Shown in pieces: positions 9,324 to 17,829 of a stretch of 64,000 bases of DNA; position 1 is the first letter of the stretch; each line of letters begins with the position of its first letter. Origin of the DNA: Polynucleobacter sp. MWH-Jannik1A5 (GTDB taxonomy: Bacteria; Pseudomonadota; Gammaproteobacteria; Burkholderiales; Burkholderiaceae); assembly GCF_018881795.1 (NCBI RefSeq), contig NZ_JACVPQ010000001.1, forward strand, positions 124,001 through 188,000, in the 5' to 3' direction. Below the pieces are notes generated by a model. It searched no databases and was not told the DNA's origin. It saw only the letters and a list, made by a program, of their open reading frames with translations. The translations under genes were made by a program, and so were the position numbers.

Positions 9324-9710
9324 CTAGCGTTTCTTGGCACCTTTGCTTTCTTGTATTGGATCTAGCTCGTGAGCTTTTTCTAATGTTTGCTCTTGAACTG
9401 GGAGTTTTCCCTCGGCCATTAGCCCCTCTACTATTTCCATTAGGCGATCACCATCATCTTCACCAAAGACTTTTGCCACAACTTCATGGCCATACTTAGC
9501 GCATAGACGGTCGTACTCCTGCTCTGGAGTAATAGTGGTCTTTGATGGGCGCTCGAACACCGTGACGTTCTCGCGCCCAAAAAGATTACGAAGGATGTTG
9601 GTTTCATACGGCGGTACGTGCACATGGATGGTCGTGAATGCATCCCTGCGCACTACCGCCTCTACCTCTTTTATTTGGAAGTCGCTATGAATGAGTTCTT
9701 TTCTGTTCAT
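9324..9710 (-). CDS. Hypothetical phage protein downstream of capsid
   Basis: 128 residues, acidic, with a charged C-terminal tail (ESKGAKKR). It contains a short beta-rich part (AFTTIHVHVPPYETNILRNLF) and a helical region with EYDRLCAKYGHEVVAKVFGED. I do not recognise a family. A good ribosome site (AAGGAAAAG) precedes the ATG. It begins ten bases after the capsid-like gene in the same orientation, the place of head-completion or decoration genes in many phages. That role is only a positional guess. Confidence 0.65.
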   Translation of the reverse strand: MNRKELIHSDFQIKEVEAVVRRDAFTTIHVHVPPYETNILRNLFGRENVTVFERPSKTTITPEQEYDRLCAKYGHEVVAKVFGEDDGDRLMEIVEGLMAEGKLPVQEQTLEKAHELDPIQESKGAKKR

Positions 9711-9720
9711 TTACTTTTCC

Positions 9721-10767
9721 TTATTGAATCGCCAATACCGCATGGGCATTAGCACGTGAGATGGATAAAGCGCAGCGTAGATTCACCATGGCATACATGG
9801 CTAGCGTGTCATGCGGACGGATTGGGGCAACGATGTCTAAGTCATCATCCCGTAGTTTCATAAAGCGGGTGTTGAGGAAATAACAACGCTTACTCCACTC
9901 CACCGTGCGATTTGCCATGGCATCAAGTTCATCAAACTGCGGATCCCAGATGATCTCCACGCCTTTAAACGCTAGGCCTGTATTTACGCCAGCACCTACA
10001 CCGGCATCGATGTACTTAGTCTCACCAGATCCAGCAATATGGGTCACTGTGACCTGCTTGCGATAGGTATCAATGAACTTACCACCCGCGATGATGAAAT
10101 CAGGGCTACCGCCATGCTTAATGCATTGTCGCCATGCAGTCTCCATCTCCCCGACTAAGTTACCTGGCGCTGTTGACGCAATATCTTTAACTGCATAGTT
10201 GCGCCAGTAACTTGCTTTGGCTCGATCGATGCCACCTACCGTACCCGCGTCTGGTGCCAGGCTGACTAAGCTATCTAAACCTACTAATGCATCCGCACCA
10301 TGCGAGCCGTCGCGATGTAGTTCTAGGTCTAGCTTATTGAGGAAACCCTCTCTGAGGACTTCTAACTGTTCATCCAGCAAGTTAATAAGCTGAACTCGCT
10401 CGTTATGCTCTAACTTAAAGCCTCGCGCCCCACCTTCACGAACTTTGATGCCGTTACTAAAGAGCCTGTCATAGTCAATGTACAAGCCATCTACCGCCCT
10501 GCGCCATGGGAATGAGGCTTGTTCAGTGGTATTACGCTTATTGAACTTGACCGTCTCCTCCCCAAATGCCCAGGTGAAGTTACTCCCATGCTCTTTGCGA
10601 ATGTTCTCCACCACATTCTGTTTGGCCCCTAATAGACTCTTGCGCCCTTGCATTAGTTTTTTAAGGAAAGGTCTCTCTACCGCTATTTGATCTACCGGTA
10701 GATTACGCAAGTACTCATCTAAGGAGACCTTAGCTAGCTCTTGCAAGTCTGTATTTGAAATTGGCAT
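9721..10767 (-). CDS. Phage major-capsid-like protein
   Basis: 348 residues. It has a polar helical N-terminus, then a region with WRRAVDGLYIDYDRLFSNG and a long helix NERVQLINLLDEQLEVLREG. A segment APDAGTVGGIDRAKASYWRN follows, which is common in phage coat proteins, and then IIAGGKFIDTYRKQV. The size and position after a scaffold-like gene also fit a coat protein. It starts at an ATG preceded by AGGGG. A divergent XRE/Fic pair separates it from the scaffold and portal genes. The coat assignment is by motif style, so moderately sure. Confidence 0.7.
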   Translation of the reverse strand: MPISNTDLQELAKVSLDEYLRNLPVDQIAVERPFLKKLMQGRKSLLGAKQNVVENIRKEHGSNFTWAFGEETVKFNKRNTTEQASFPWRRAVDGLYIDYDRLFSNGIKVREGGARGFKLEHNERVQLINLLDEQLEVLREGFLNKLDLELHRDGSHGADALVGLDSLVSLAPDAGTVGGIDRAKASYWRNYAVKDIASTAPGNLVGEMETAWRQCIKHGGSPDFIIAGGKFIDTYRKQVTVTHIAGSGETKYIDAGVGAGVNTGLAFKGVEIIWDPQFDELDAMANRTVEWSKRCYFLNTRFMKLRDDDLDIVAPIRPHDTLAMYAMVNLRCALSISRANAHAVLAIQ

Positions 10768-11231
10768 ACGCCACCCCTATCTGTATTTATGAATTAGTTG
10801 GATTCATACCGCTTGATAGTGCGTGAACCTATCCATTGCTACGCTACTAGGCGCGACTCTAGCTTTAACGCATGGGATGAACCAGTAGCTTGGTAGTTAA
10901 CCGTTGCTACATACATTCATTATTTGGGTAGTTGTTAAGAGCTTTGGATATATCTGGGGTTTTTGTTTGGTGTCTTGATTATTTTGCTATGAGTCTTTAT
11001 GCCCAATGTGTCATTGCGCCACCTTGGGCATAAATGAGCGTTTCTTAGGTCGTGGCCATCAAGGGTTCGCAAGCCACCCCGTTGGGGTGCCCTTGACGGA
11101 ATGGCGTTGTTATTTAAGCGAAAAACCCTCCTTTTTATAGCTATTTGATACTTATGGGTATCAATTAAGTGTATTAATTTATACCTATAGGTTACAATTA
11201 GACATATTAATTAATACCTATAGGTATCAAT
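10768..11231. other. Structured intergenic region between capsid and XRE/Fic genes
   Basis: 464 bases without a convincing gene. It contains a perfect 11-base inverted repeat TTTATGCCCAA/TTGGGCATAAA (10996-11006 and 11024-11034). It also contains a nested three-level hairpin: GCCAT...ATGGC (11055-11059/11101-11105), TCAAGGG...CCCTTGA (11059-11065/11090-11096) and CACCCC-gtt-GGGGTG (11075-11089). Further right lie three palindromic operator-like sites, listed separately. The hairpins could be a packaging or replication site or a structured RNA. Confidence 0.6.
11146..11228 (+). promoter_or_regulatory. Three palindromic operators upstream of the mobile mystery A/B pair
   Basis: Three related palindromes occur. 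TGATAC-N6-GTATCA lies at 11146-11163; a site with core ACCTATAGGT lies near 11182-11192; the 14-base perfect palindrome ATACCTATAGGTAT lies at 11214-11227. The last ends four bases before the ATG and covers the AGG ribosome site. Such clustered sites suggest autorepression by the XRE protein encoded immediately downstream. Confidence 0.65.
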
Positions 11232-11690
11232 ATGAATAAGAAATTTGCCAACTTACAACTCCATCAAATGGACTTGGCCCTTACCAAGCTTAGGGAAGTT
11301 CGCCCTCCAACCCGTCCAGGTAGTGGCTGGGTTAAGGCTATTCGCGAATCTTTGGGCATGTCAGCCTCTGCATTGGCTCGCAAGCTCGGAGTTACGCCAC
11401 ATAGCATTGCTAAGCTTGAAAAAGCTGAGGCTGATGAAAAGATCACTTTAGCTAGCCTGCGCAAGCTGGCGAGCGCCTTAGATTGCGAGTTGCAATACAC
11501 CCTTGTGCCACGCAAATCTTTAGAGGAAATCTTGGAAGATCGCGCTACTTTAGTTGCGCGTGAAAGGCTGCACCCTATTTCTCATTCGATGAGTCTTGAG
11601 GATCAGTCGGTAGACAAGTCTGCAAGTGAAAAGCAACTTCAACTACTCGCAAAAGAGATTCTGGATGGCCCTAGAAGGAATTTATGGTGA
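11232..11690 (+). CDS. Mobile mystery protein A, XRE-type regulator
   Basis: 152 residues. An N-terminal segment (LQLHQMDLALTKLREVRPP) is followed by a helix-turn-helix of the XRE/Cro type: GWVKAIRESLGMSASALARK through LGVTPHSIAKLEKAE (about residues 33-66). The stretch ALDCELQYTLVPR is characteristic of mobile mystery protein A. It is always paired with the Fic protein that follows, and the stop overlaps the next start. It probably acts as the antitoxin-like repressor of its operon, with the palindromes at 11146-11228 as targets. Confidence 0.88.
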   Translation: MNKKFANLQLHQMDLALTKLREVRPPTRPGSGWVKAIRESLGMSASALARKLGVTPHSIAKLEKAEADEKITLASLRKLASALDCELQYTLVPRKSLEEILEDRATLVARERLHPISHSMSLEDQSVDKSASEKQLQLLAKEILDGPRRNLW

Positions 11691-12274
11691 TGCATTTTGA
11701 ATATGCGCCAGGAGCCACTCCGATTGATCCGGATGAAGCTCTTGGCCTAATCCCCAAGCACATTAGCACTCAAGCCGATTTAAATGCTTGGGAGGAAATG
11801 AATATTGTCGAAGGGGCAGATTGGATTGCTCGTCAAAAGATCATTCAAGGTTTGAATGAGGGCTTAGTGCGTGAATTGCATAGCCGTATGTTTAATCAAA
11901 CATGGCAGTGGGCTGGCACATTCAGAAAGAGCGCTAAGAGTATTGGCATTGATTGGACTCAGATTGCGGTTGCCCTTAAGAATCTCTTAGATAACACTGC
12001 CTATCAAATTGAAAATAGGGCGATGCCCATTGATGAGATTGTTGTGCGCTTTCATCATCAGCTAGTGTTGATTCATGCGTTTCCAAACGGTAACGGTCGT
12101 CATGCACGCTTGATAGCCGATGCTTTGATTGTCAGTCTTGGTGGTAAAAGATTTTCTTGGGGCGGCAATACTTCAATCGCCACCCCAGGCACTACACGTC
12201 AAAACTACCTACTAGCCCTGCGCGCTGCAGATAAAGGCGATATCGCGCCCTTAATGTTATTTGCTAGGCAATAG
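11684..12274 (+). CDS. Mobile mystery protein B, Fic-domain protein
   Basis: 196 residues with a Fic core. The active loop reads HAFPNGNGRHARL (about residues 128-140), with the catalytic histidine, the GNGR anion hole and the final arginine. The usual acidic residue before GNGR is asparagine here, which may alter metal binding and AMP-transfer activity. A segment NAWEEMNIVEGADW (about 30-43) precedes the core, where the family's inhibitory helix could lie. The start at 11684 overlaps the A gene by seven bases; an ATG at 11690 is an alternative. It is probably a toxin-like partner. Its target is unknown. Confidence 0.88.
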   Translation: MVMHFEYAPGATPIDPDEALGLIPKHISTQADLNAWEEMNIVEGADWIARQKIIQGLNEGLVRELHSRMFNQTWQWAGTFRKSAKSIGIDWTQIAVALKNLLDNTAYQIENRAMPIDEIVVRFHHQLVLIHAFPNGNGRHARLIADALIVSLGGKRFSWGGNTSIATPGTTRQNYLLALRAADKGDIAPLMLFARQ

Positions 12275-12275
12275 A

Positions 12276-13583
12276 CTAGATACCCATATTGCCTAGGTGT
12301 TGGGCTATACGATCCATGGGTTGCTCAGAGCTTGCAACAGGTGATCCCAAGGTCGCTGTTCTAGCTCTAATCGGTTGTGGCGCGTGGCCCGTAACCTTTA
12401 CCTTAGACCAGTCTGGTTTTGGCAAGCCTATGGAGTTGTAAATCGAATCAATTACTGGCCACCATTCAAATACGCCATGGTTTTGCACGAATACATTCAT
12501 GTAAAACGGGTCATCCATATATTTAGCAAAGAGCTCAGACTTATAGCAATGATCAATCTCGCCCTGTCTTGTAGAAAGGTACTTGAGCATTTCCTGCTTA
12601 GCCTCTTTAACAACGCTGAAGTGATCCTTGTTTAGGTAGGACTGCCCCGGCTTTTCGTGCCACTTCTCTTTCTTATTGCGATCTACTGAATCCATCATGC
12701 TACCTACCAGCTCACCTTCAATTTCATAGCTATGCAACTTATCCAAAAGGTCTTCCACCTTTGACTTGAGCACATCGTTCTCTTTGACAAGATTGCGGTT
12801 GGTATTAGCCATCTTTTGAAATCGGTTTTCACTACGATTGGGTTGAGCTGTTTCCTCTATCTGCTCCTTAGGCGCTTCTTCGGTAGAACTCAAGACTCTT
12901 TCAATGAGCTCTTTGCCGCTCTCCACCTGAATGGGAGCTTGCGACTCAGCCTCAACGGTAAGCACAACAGGAGGTGGCAATAATTCACTGATGTCTCTGG
13001 CAACTATTGGTTCCGGTTCTGAATTGGACGTTAATGAAGGCATCTCAGCCGGTATTAGCACCTCACCCTTCACTGGTGCAAAGACGGGTTCTACGCTCTC
13101 CTCTTCAGCCTCTTGCTCATGAGTGGGTTCACCATCTTCAACCTCAGGCTCTTTGCTTAAGCTATCGAGCAAGGCGGCAGACTTTTGCTGAGTCTTGCGC
13201 TTAGCTTCTTCTTGCTGCTGGAGTGCCGCCTTTTCTGCAAGTCTTCTCTCAAGGTCTTTCTGCCTCTCTAATCTAGCCGCTTCCTTTGCAGCAACCACTT
13301 GTAGTCTTGCCACTTCATCTTGAGCTAGCTTCTCATCAGCTTTTCTGCGTCGCTCTTCATCCGCTAATTGTTTAGCCTTAGCTTGCGCCTCTTGTTCCGC
13401 CCTCTCTAAGGCGCGCTCTTCCCTTGCCTTTATGCGCCTGGCAACGGCTTCAGCCGCACTCTTCTCTTCAGCCTCTTTACGCAATTTCTCTTGCTGGCGC
13501 TTTGCTTCACGCTCTTGCTCTTTCTGAACTAAACCTCCATTGGTTAATACTCCAGAGCTAAAGTTTTTCACTTCTTGTGTCAT
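12276..13583 (-). CDS. Coiled-coil scaffold-like phage protein
   Basis: 435 residues. About residues 20-140 form a long highly charged coiled coil rich in K, E, A, R and Q. A proline/acidic linker follows (about 145-235), then a second short coiled coil (about 255-290) and a folded-looking C-terminus with YMNVFVQNHGVFEWWPV. It lies between the portal-like and capsid-like genes, the place of scaffolding proteins in podovirus head modules, and overlaps the portal gene by 26 bases. AGGAG precedes its ATG. The scaffold role is inferred from position and composition. The stop lies two bases from the Fic gene end, convergently. Confidence 0.55.
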   Translation of the reverse strand: MTQEVKNFSSGVLTNGGLVQKEQEREAKRQQEKLRKEAEEKSAAEAVARRIKAREERALERAEQEAQAKAKQLADEERRRKADEKLAQDEVARLQVVAAKEAARLERQKDLERRLAEKAALQQQEEAKRKTQQKSAALLDSLSKEPEVEDGEPTHEQEAEEESVEPVFAPVKGEVLIPAEMPSLTSNSEPEPIVARDISELLPPPVVLTVEAESQAPIQVESGKELIERVLSSTEEAPKEQIEETAQPNRSENRFQKMANTNRNLVKENDVLKSKVEDLLDKLHSYEIEGELVGSMMDSVDRNKKEKWHEKPGQSYLNKDHFSVVKEAKQEMLKYLSTRQGEIDHCYKSELFAKYMDDPFYMNVFVQNHGVFEWWPVIDSIYNSIGLPKPDWSKVKVTGHAPQPIRARTATLGSPVASSEQPMDRIAQHLGNMGI

Positions 13584-15492
13584 CTACTGTCTCCTCTTTT
13601 AAATGTTGATGTTTGACTTGTTTTTCCCTATCGATTTCCCATTGCCAATTCATTGAAATATCCCTGTATCCATCGGCTTGCTTTTCAATCTTGGGTATAA
13701 ATAGATTTGAATCGATACGATCGTCATATCGCAAGAGAGTCTCGTGTAGGAGGCTACGGATATGTTCGTAATCCATTCCTCTGGCCTGTAGGTTTTGCAT
13801 TTGGATAGACAGGCTGGTGATCATTGGTAAGACCTTTAACCAACCCTCCTTCTCTTCAATGCCATCAGGCGAACCAGTCGTGCCGGCGCGGATACGCAGG
13901 TCGACCATGTCAAAGATTCGTTCTTTGGTGAGTTCTGGCCAGTCGTATGTTTTCTCTTTGGTTGTGATGGCTTGACCATCAACCATGGTTGTTTTAGTAA
14001 TTGGCGCGCCCACATAGCGCTCTACCTGCTCCTTAGTAAGTTCTTGCAGTAGAACCTGGGCACTGTATTGCGCTATCTCTTGCAGCCAATCTTCTATTTG
14101 GTCTTTAAATTCGAATACGCGCCCAGATAAGGCTCTTTGCAAAATGTTGGCTTCAGTAGCAGTCTTAGGTCTTACTACGGTAGACCTTGCTGCATCTTGC
14201 AAACCTGTGACTTGCTCCCAGTCATAGCGCACTGCACTGGTGTCATAGACGATCGGATCTATCTTGGGATGCCCTCTGGGAATAATCACCTGATTAAGAG
14301 GCTTTCCTTCTGTATCCACAATCGTGATCTCACCAAATCGAGAATCCGAATGCTTCTTGATGGTCTTCTCGTTAATGTCAGCAGAGGCTACCCATCCCGG
14401 AATACAAAGATCCCGATGCTGGTTGAATCGATCTCGCGCTTCGTTATGCTCATCTTGCAGTCGCTCAGTTAGGTCTACAAGGCTTGGGCCAATAAACTGA
14501 CCATCGACTACTTGGTACGGCAATAGGAAGAATGGGTACCAGCGTTCACCCGCCCTAGGTGGTGAATAGGGTTCGCGTAACCATTCAGTCGCGCCCTCCA
14601 CCATTGTGTATACGCGCTGAGTAGTTCTATCCCAGATCTCTAGGACCGCTATTTGCTGATCATCAGTTACTGGCCCAGCATCTAACTGCATTGAAGCCAA
14701 GCGCTTGGCCCTTTTATACGATGGTTCTCCTTGTCCTGGTTGGTAGATCTTTGCATTGGCAAGATTCTTTTTATACAGAGCCTCAGCTTGAGATCGCTTC
14801 ATTGGGATAACCTGACACATCCAGTCTGCGTCGGTGTAATCCCAGAACTCACAGATCGATGGATCGATCAGGAGGTTTTCTGTGAGGACTCTGTCAATCA
14901 CTAAGCCTTCAGCGGATTGCACTTCTGATTGCTCCTGAAGCGACTCAATGAGCTCTCCTAACTCTGCCCTCTTGGCATCATGATGATGGCGTTGGTCACT
15001 CTCTTGGAGGTCTCGTGCTAACCCCTCTATAGCCAGGAGGTTTTCTTGTGCATCGTTGATGCGACCCTGGATATATGAATCCTTACTGGGATCTCGTTGA
15101 TACATGACTTTGAGAATTCCGAAGCTACAGGTAAGCGCCGCCCTTACGGTGGATTTAGCTCGATTCTTGAGTTGGGCGTGCTCTAGCGCTCTATTGGTTA
15201 CTTTCTCAAGGGTGCTACAAAAGAGCTTGATATCAGCGCCCGCATGGGCTGGAGTGATTGAGATTTCTGGGTTGCGCGCATAGACATTGGGCAAGACTGC
15301 AGAGATGGTTCCATGAATTAAGTTGGCTCTGAGACCGTAAAACTCTTTACCTGCCGGGTCGGCATTCCAATTGAAGCCGGCGACAGTATTGCGGTTGTGC
15401 TTTACGCGTTTATGAAAGGTAGCCCAGTGAGCGCGCGCATGTTTAATGCGGGCATTCCACTTTTGTTGAAGAGCTTTGGAGTCTTGGGGCAC
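13558..15492 (-). CDS. Phage portal-like protein
   Basis: 644 residues. The N-terminus has LRANLIHGTISAVLPNVYARNPEI, resembling the wall-forming part of portals that speak of early 'N-L-I' helices. A middle region has ENLLIDPSICEFWDYTDADW and RWYPFFLLPYQVVDGQFIGPS, then SLVDLTERLQDEHNEARDRFNQHRD and TATEANILQRALSGRVFEF, patterns common in podovirus portal proteins. The length fits that family (about 500-750). It would form the dodecameric DNA gate at the capsid vertex. It is the first gene of the head block. No terminase precedes it, which is unusual for a phage. Confidence 0.68.
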   Translation of the reverse strand: MPQDSKALQQKWNARIKHARAHWATFHKRVKHNRNTVAGFNWNADPAGKEFYGLRANLIHGTISAVLPNVYARNPEISITPAHAGADIKLFCSTLEKVTNRALEHAQLKNRAKSTVRAALTCSFGILKVMYQRDPSKDSYIQGRINDAQENLLAIEGLARDLQESDQRHHHDAKRAELGELIESLQEQSEVQSAEGLVIDRVLTENLLIDPSICEFWDYTDADWMCQVIPMKRSQAEALYKKNLANAKIYQPGQGEPSYKRAKRLASMQLDAGPVTDDQQIAVLEIWDRTTQRVYTMVEGATEWLREPYSPPRAGERWYPFFLLPYQVVDGQFIGPSLVDLTERLQDEHNEARDRFNQHRDLCIPGWVASADINEKTIKKHSDSRFGEITIVDTEGKPLNQVIIPRGHPKIDPIVYDTSAVRYDWEQVTGLQDAARSTVVRPKTATEANILQRALSGRVFEFKDQIEDWLQEIAQYSAQVLLQELTKEQVERYVGAPITKTTMVDGQAITTKEKTYDWPELTKERIFDMVDLRIRAGTTGSPDGIEEKEGWLKVLPMITSLSIQMQNLQARGMDYEHIRSLLHETLLRYDDRIDSNLFIPKIEKQADGYRDISMNWQWEIDREKQVKHQHLKEETVDDTRSEKL

Positions 15493-15944
15493 TCATTAGT
15501 TATAAGGCCGAATTTTTCAACAAATGGATTTATTTAGGATAAATATCGATAGACCGCTTTCGACCCATAAGGGACGGGCAGCTAGCAAAATCAGCCGAAG
15601 ATGGTTTAAGAGTTTTTTAGTGGGCCCATCAGGACTTGAACCCGGCACCAAAGGATTATGAGAGGATACATCTAATGAAAGCCACCAGAATTTCAAGAGG
15701 TTAAGCCTCCAAAATATCGGCGTGTGTATATATTTGTGCGACTAATTCAATGAAAGCAAAAGAAGCGCTCTCTCACTCTTTGGCCTTCTAAATCAAAAAG
15801 CTTTGGGGCAGCGCTCTGAACACCTTGTTGCTCCAAAAAAATTTTACAAGGCTATTAAGCATTACTTTAACTAACGCTTTTTTGGTGAACTGCGACTAAC
15901 GACCTAAGGTGACTTTTATTGACTGGGAAATTAATAATGGATTT
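15493..15944. other. Gene-free right flank of the phage-like element
   Basis: 452 bases with no convincing open frame. It begins directly upstream of the portal-like gene and includes a degenerate tRNA 3'-half repeat (15620-15870, listed separately). The remaining sequence shows only short poor hairpins. The element's right boundary probably lies between about 15500 and 15620. Confidence 0.6.
15620..15870 (-). repeat. Degenerate tRNA 3'-half repeat, copy A
   Basis: The minus strand of 15620-15665 reads as a tRNA 3' half with a CTCATAA anticodon loop (anticodon CAT), a TTCAAGT T-loop and a GGGCCCAC acceptor end. The T-stem is imperfect and no 5' half exists. To the right, similarity to the 51.5-kb copy continues in patches (TTGTTGCTCCAAA and the ATTACTTTAACTAACGC palindrome remnant near 15850-15870). 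It is therefore a diverged copy of the same ~300-base unit. Confidence 0.7.
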
Positions 15945-16637
15945 CTATCTAGATTCCTCAATAGTTTGCCCATCTCTAATAGCGTAAATCCGCTTAAATA
16001 AAGGAATGATTTTTTCATCGTGAGTAACCACAATAATTGCAGTCTGATATTGGCTAGCCATTTGATTTAAGATCCCCATCACTCCTAAGGCTCTTTCGCT
16101 ATCCAAAGGAGCTGTCGGTTCATCAGCCAAAATGACAGGCGGTCTATTGGCTAATGCTCTTGCAATAGAGACGCGTTGCTGCTCTCCACCGGATAATTCT
16201 GATGGGTTAGCATTAGCCCGATGTGCAACATCTAAAGCCTCTAGCAACTCTCTAGCGCGCGCTCTAGCAATATTGTTTGGCACCCCCGCAAGCATAGGTA
16301 AAAGCGCCACGTTATCCGTCACGTTCAGAAATGGAATTAAATAAGGCGCCTGGAAAATAAAGCCAATTTTGTCTCTTCTCAGAGCTCTTAAGTCCTTAAT
16401 CTTCCAACCATTCTCGTAGATCACTTCACCACCCAAAGTCATGCGACCTGCTGTGGGCTCAATGACTGCCCCTAGACATTTCAGTAGCGTACTTTTTCCG
16501 GATCCAGATGGGCCAATAAGCCCCACCACTTCACCTGGAGCAATTTGCATATTGACATTTTTGAGGGCATCTACAGCAGCGTCACCATGTCCGTAAGTTT
16601 TTCTAAGTCCTTCTAATTGAATGCTGTAAGTACTCAT
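15945..16637 (-). CDS. ABC exporter ATPase (LolD/MacB-like family)
   Basis: 230 residues with Walker A GPSGSGKST, signature LSGGEQQRVSIARA, Walker B VILADEPTAPLD and switch histidine in VVTHDEKII. The start at 16637 follows GGAGG at seven bases and lies next to the permease stop; an upstream ATG at 16649 lacks such a site. This ATPase class serves FtsX-type permeases that export lipids, peptides or drugs. It is the last gene of a three-gene operon (adaptor, permease, ATPase). The substrate cannot be told from sequence. Confidence 0.9.
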   Translation of the reverse strand: MSTYSIQLEGLRKTYGHGDAAVDALKNVNMQIAPGEVVGLIGPSGSGKSTLLKCLGAVIEPTAGRMTLGGEVIYENGWKIKDLRALRRDKIGFIFQAPYLIPFLNVTDNVALLPMLAGVPNNIARARARELLEALDVAHRANANPSELSGGEQQRVSIARALANRPPVILADEPTAPLDSERALGVMGILNQMASQYQTAIIVVTHDEKIIPLFKRIYAIRDGQTIEESR

Positions 16638-16638
16638 A

Positions 16639-17829
16639 TCAGCCTCCAATTGCTTGGGCGGGATCTACCAGCAAAGCAACTCTAATCGCCAAGGTACTAG
16701 CTAAAGCGCATATGACCATCACTAAAATGAATCCGATGATTGCATCTACAGGCTCTAATAAAACATACTTTGGAAACAGCGGCGCCCAAAAAGTAGCAGA
16801 AGTTTTTCCCACAACAAAACCAATTAACCCCAAGCCAAGGGCTTGCTGCAGAATCATGCTGCCAATAGTACTATTTTGAGTGCCAATCAATTTCAACACG
16901 GCAATCTCCCTAATCTTTCCTAGGGTCATGGTGTAGATAATGAAAGCCACAATGGCAGCGCTTACTACCGCCAAGATCACTAGAAACATACCAATTTGTT
17001 TCGCAGAATTTGCGATCAACTTGGCAACAAGGATTTCTTCCATCTGCGCCCTTGTATACACCTCAAGATGTTTCCAGCGACGGATTGGTTTGGCTACTTC
17101 CTCTGGACTACTGCCGGCTTGGATTTGAACAAGGATGGCATTAACGCTGTGATTGGTAGATTGCGATGCTGTAATGGCATCTAATAAGCCAGGAATAGGG
17201 CGATTCAAACTGGGATTGGCTACGTTTCTGGCGCGATCATTCAGAATCGCATCGTTGTCCTTTAAAAATTGCGCCTCTTGTGCGTCTTTAATGGGAATGA
17301 ATACCATGGGATCGCCACCCGATGAGACCATACGGCGAGTTAAACCCACTACCCGATACTGATGGCGCTTAATTTGAATGAGGTCGTTTAGCTCAAACCC
17401 CGTTTTAACATCCGCCAATGCTTCATAGTGTGACTGAACAATATGTCGACCGGAAATCAAATAGGCCGGCTCACCAAGCTGCCCACTTTCTACCCCAACC
17501 ACCATGACTCGAGTATCACTCTGTCCTTTACGAACCTGCATTGTGAGATAGGTAATGTTAGCTGCGCGTGCAACGCCTGGCATTCCCAGCACACCCCTTA
17601 CATAGTCATCTCGAATGCTTGATGCTTCAGCATAAGGGCCTTGGGTATCTTTTTGTACCACCCAAAGATCTGCACCACTATTGTTTAGTAGGGCCATGGC
17701 ATCATCCACCATGCCTCGATATACCCCTGCCATTGTTAGAGTGACACCAATTAGCAGTCCAAGACCCAATCCCGTTAGAGCAAACTTACCCCAAGAATGA
17801 GCAATGTCACGACCCGCTAGACTAATCAC
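16639..17829 (-). CDS. FtsX/DevC-type ABC exporter permease
   Basis: 396 residues. One N-terminal membrane helix (about 15-36) is followed by a large periplasmic domain of about 230 residues, then three C-terminal helices (about 276-300, 325-345 and 358-385). This is the FtsX/MacB fold used in mechanotransmission exporters. MVSSGGDPMVFIPIKDAQ lies in the periplasmic domain, as in DevC relatives. It is flanked by its adaptor and ATPase, overlapping the adaptor by four bases. It resembles the heterocyst-exporter DevC group, but the substrate here is unknown. Confidence 0.85.
   Translation of the reverse strand: MISLAGRDIAHSWGKFALTGLGLGLLIGVTLTMAGVYRGMVDDAMALLNNSGADLWVVQKDTQGPYAEASSIRDDYVRGVLGMPGVARAANITYLTMQVRKGQSDTRVMVVGVESGQLGEPAYLISGRHIVQSHYEALADVKTGFELNDLIQIKRHQYRVVGLTRRMVSSGGDPMVFIPIKDAQEAQFLKDNDAILNDRARNVANPSLNRPIPGLLDAITASQSTNHSVNAILVQIQAGSSPEEVAKPIRRWKHLEVYTRAQMEEILVAKLIANSAKQIGMFLVILAVVSAAIVAFIIYTMTLGKIREIAVLKLIGTQNSTIGSMILQQALGLGLIGFVVGKTSATFWAPLFPKYVLLEPVDAIIGFILVMVICALASTLAIRVALLVDPAQAIGG

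Larger units (their letters stand above)
5820..15560. mobile_element. Integrated phage-like element with capsid and lysis genes but no terminase or tail
   Basis: The block lies between the pst operon and the ABC exporter. It carries an integrase, an unknown membrane protein, endolysin, holin, a 128-residue phage-type protein, a capsid-like protein, a divergent XRE/Fic module, a scaffold-like coiled coil and a portal-like protein. Order and orientation (portal, scaffold, capsid, then lysis) resemble a podovirus head module. No terminase, tail, replication or repressor gene is seen. It may be a capsid-encoding satellite or a decayed prophage. The boundaries are approximate because no matching attachment sites were identified. 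Confidence 0.75.

Noticed and set aside
9221..9499. 92-codon plus-strand frame over the 128-residue phage gene
   Set aside because: Its low-complexity, leucine- and histidine-rich product is an antisense shadow. The minus-strand gene has a ribosome site and fits the operon.
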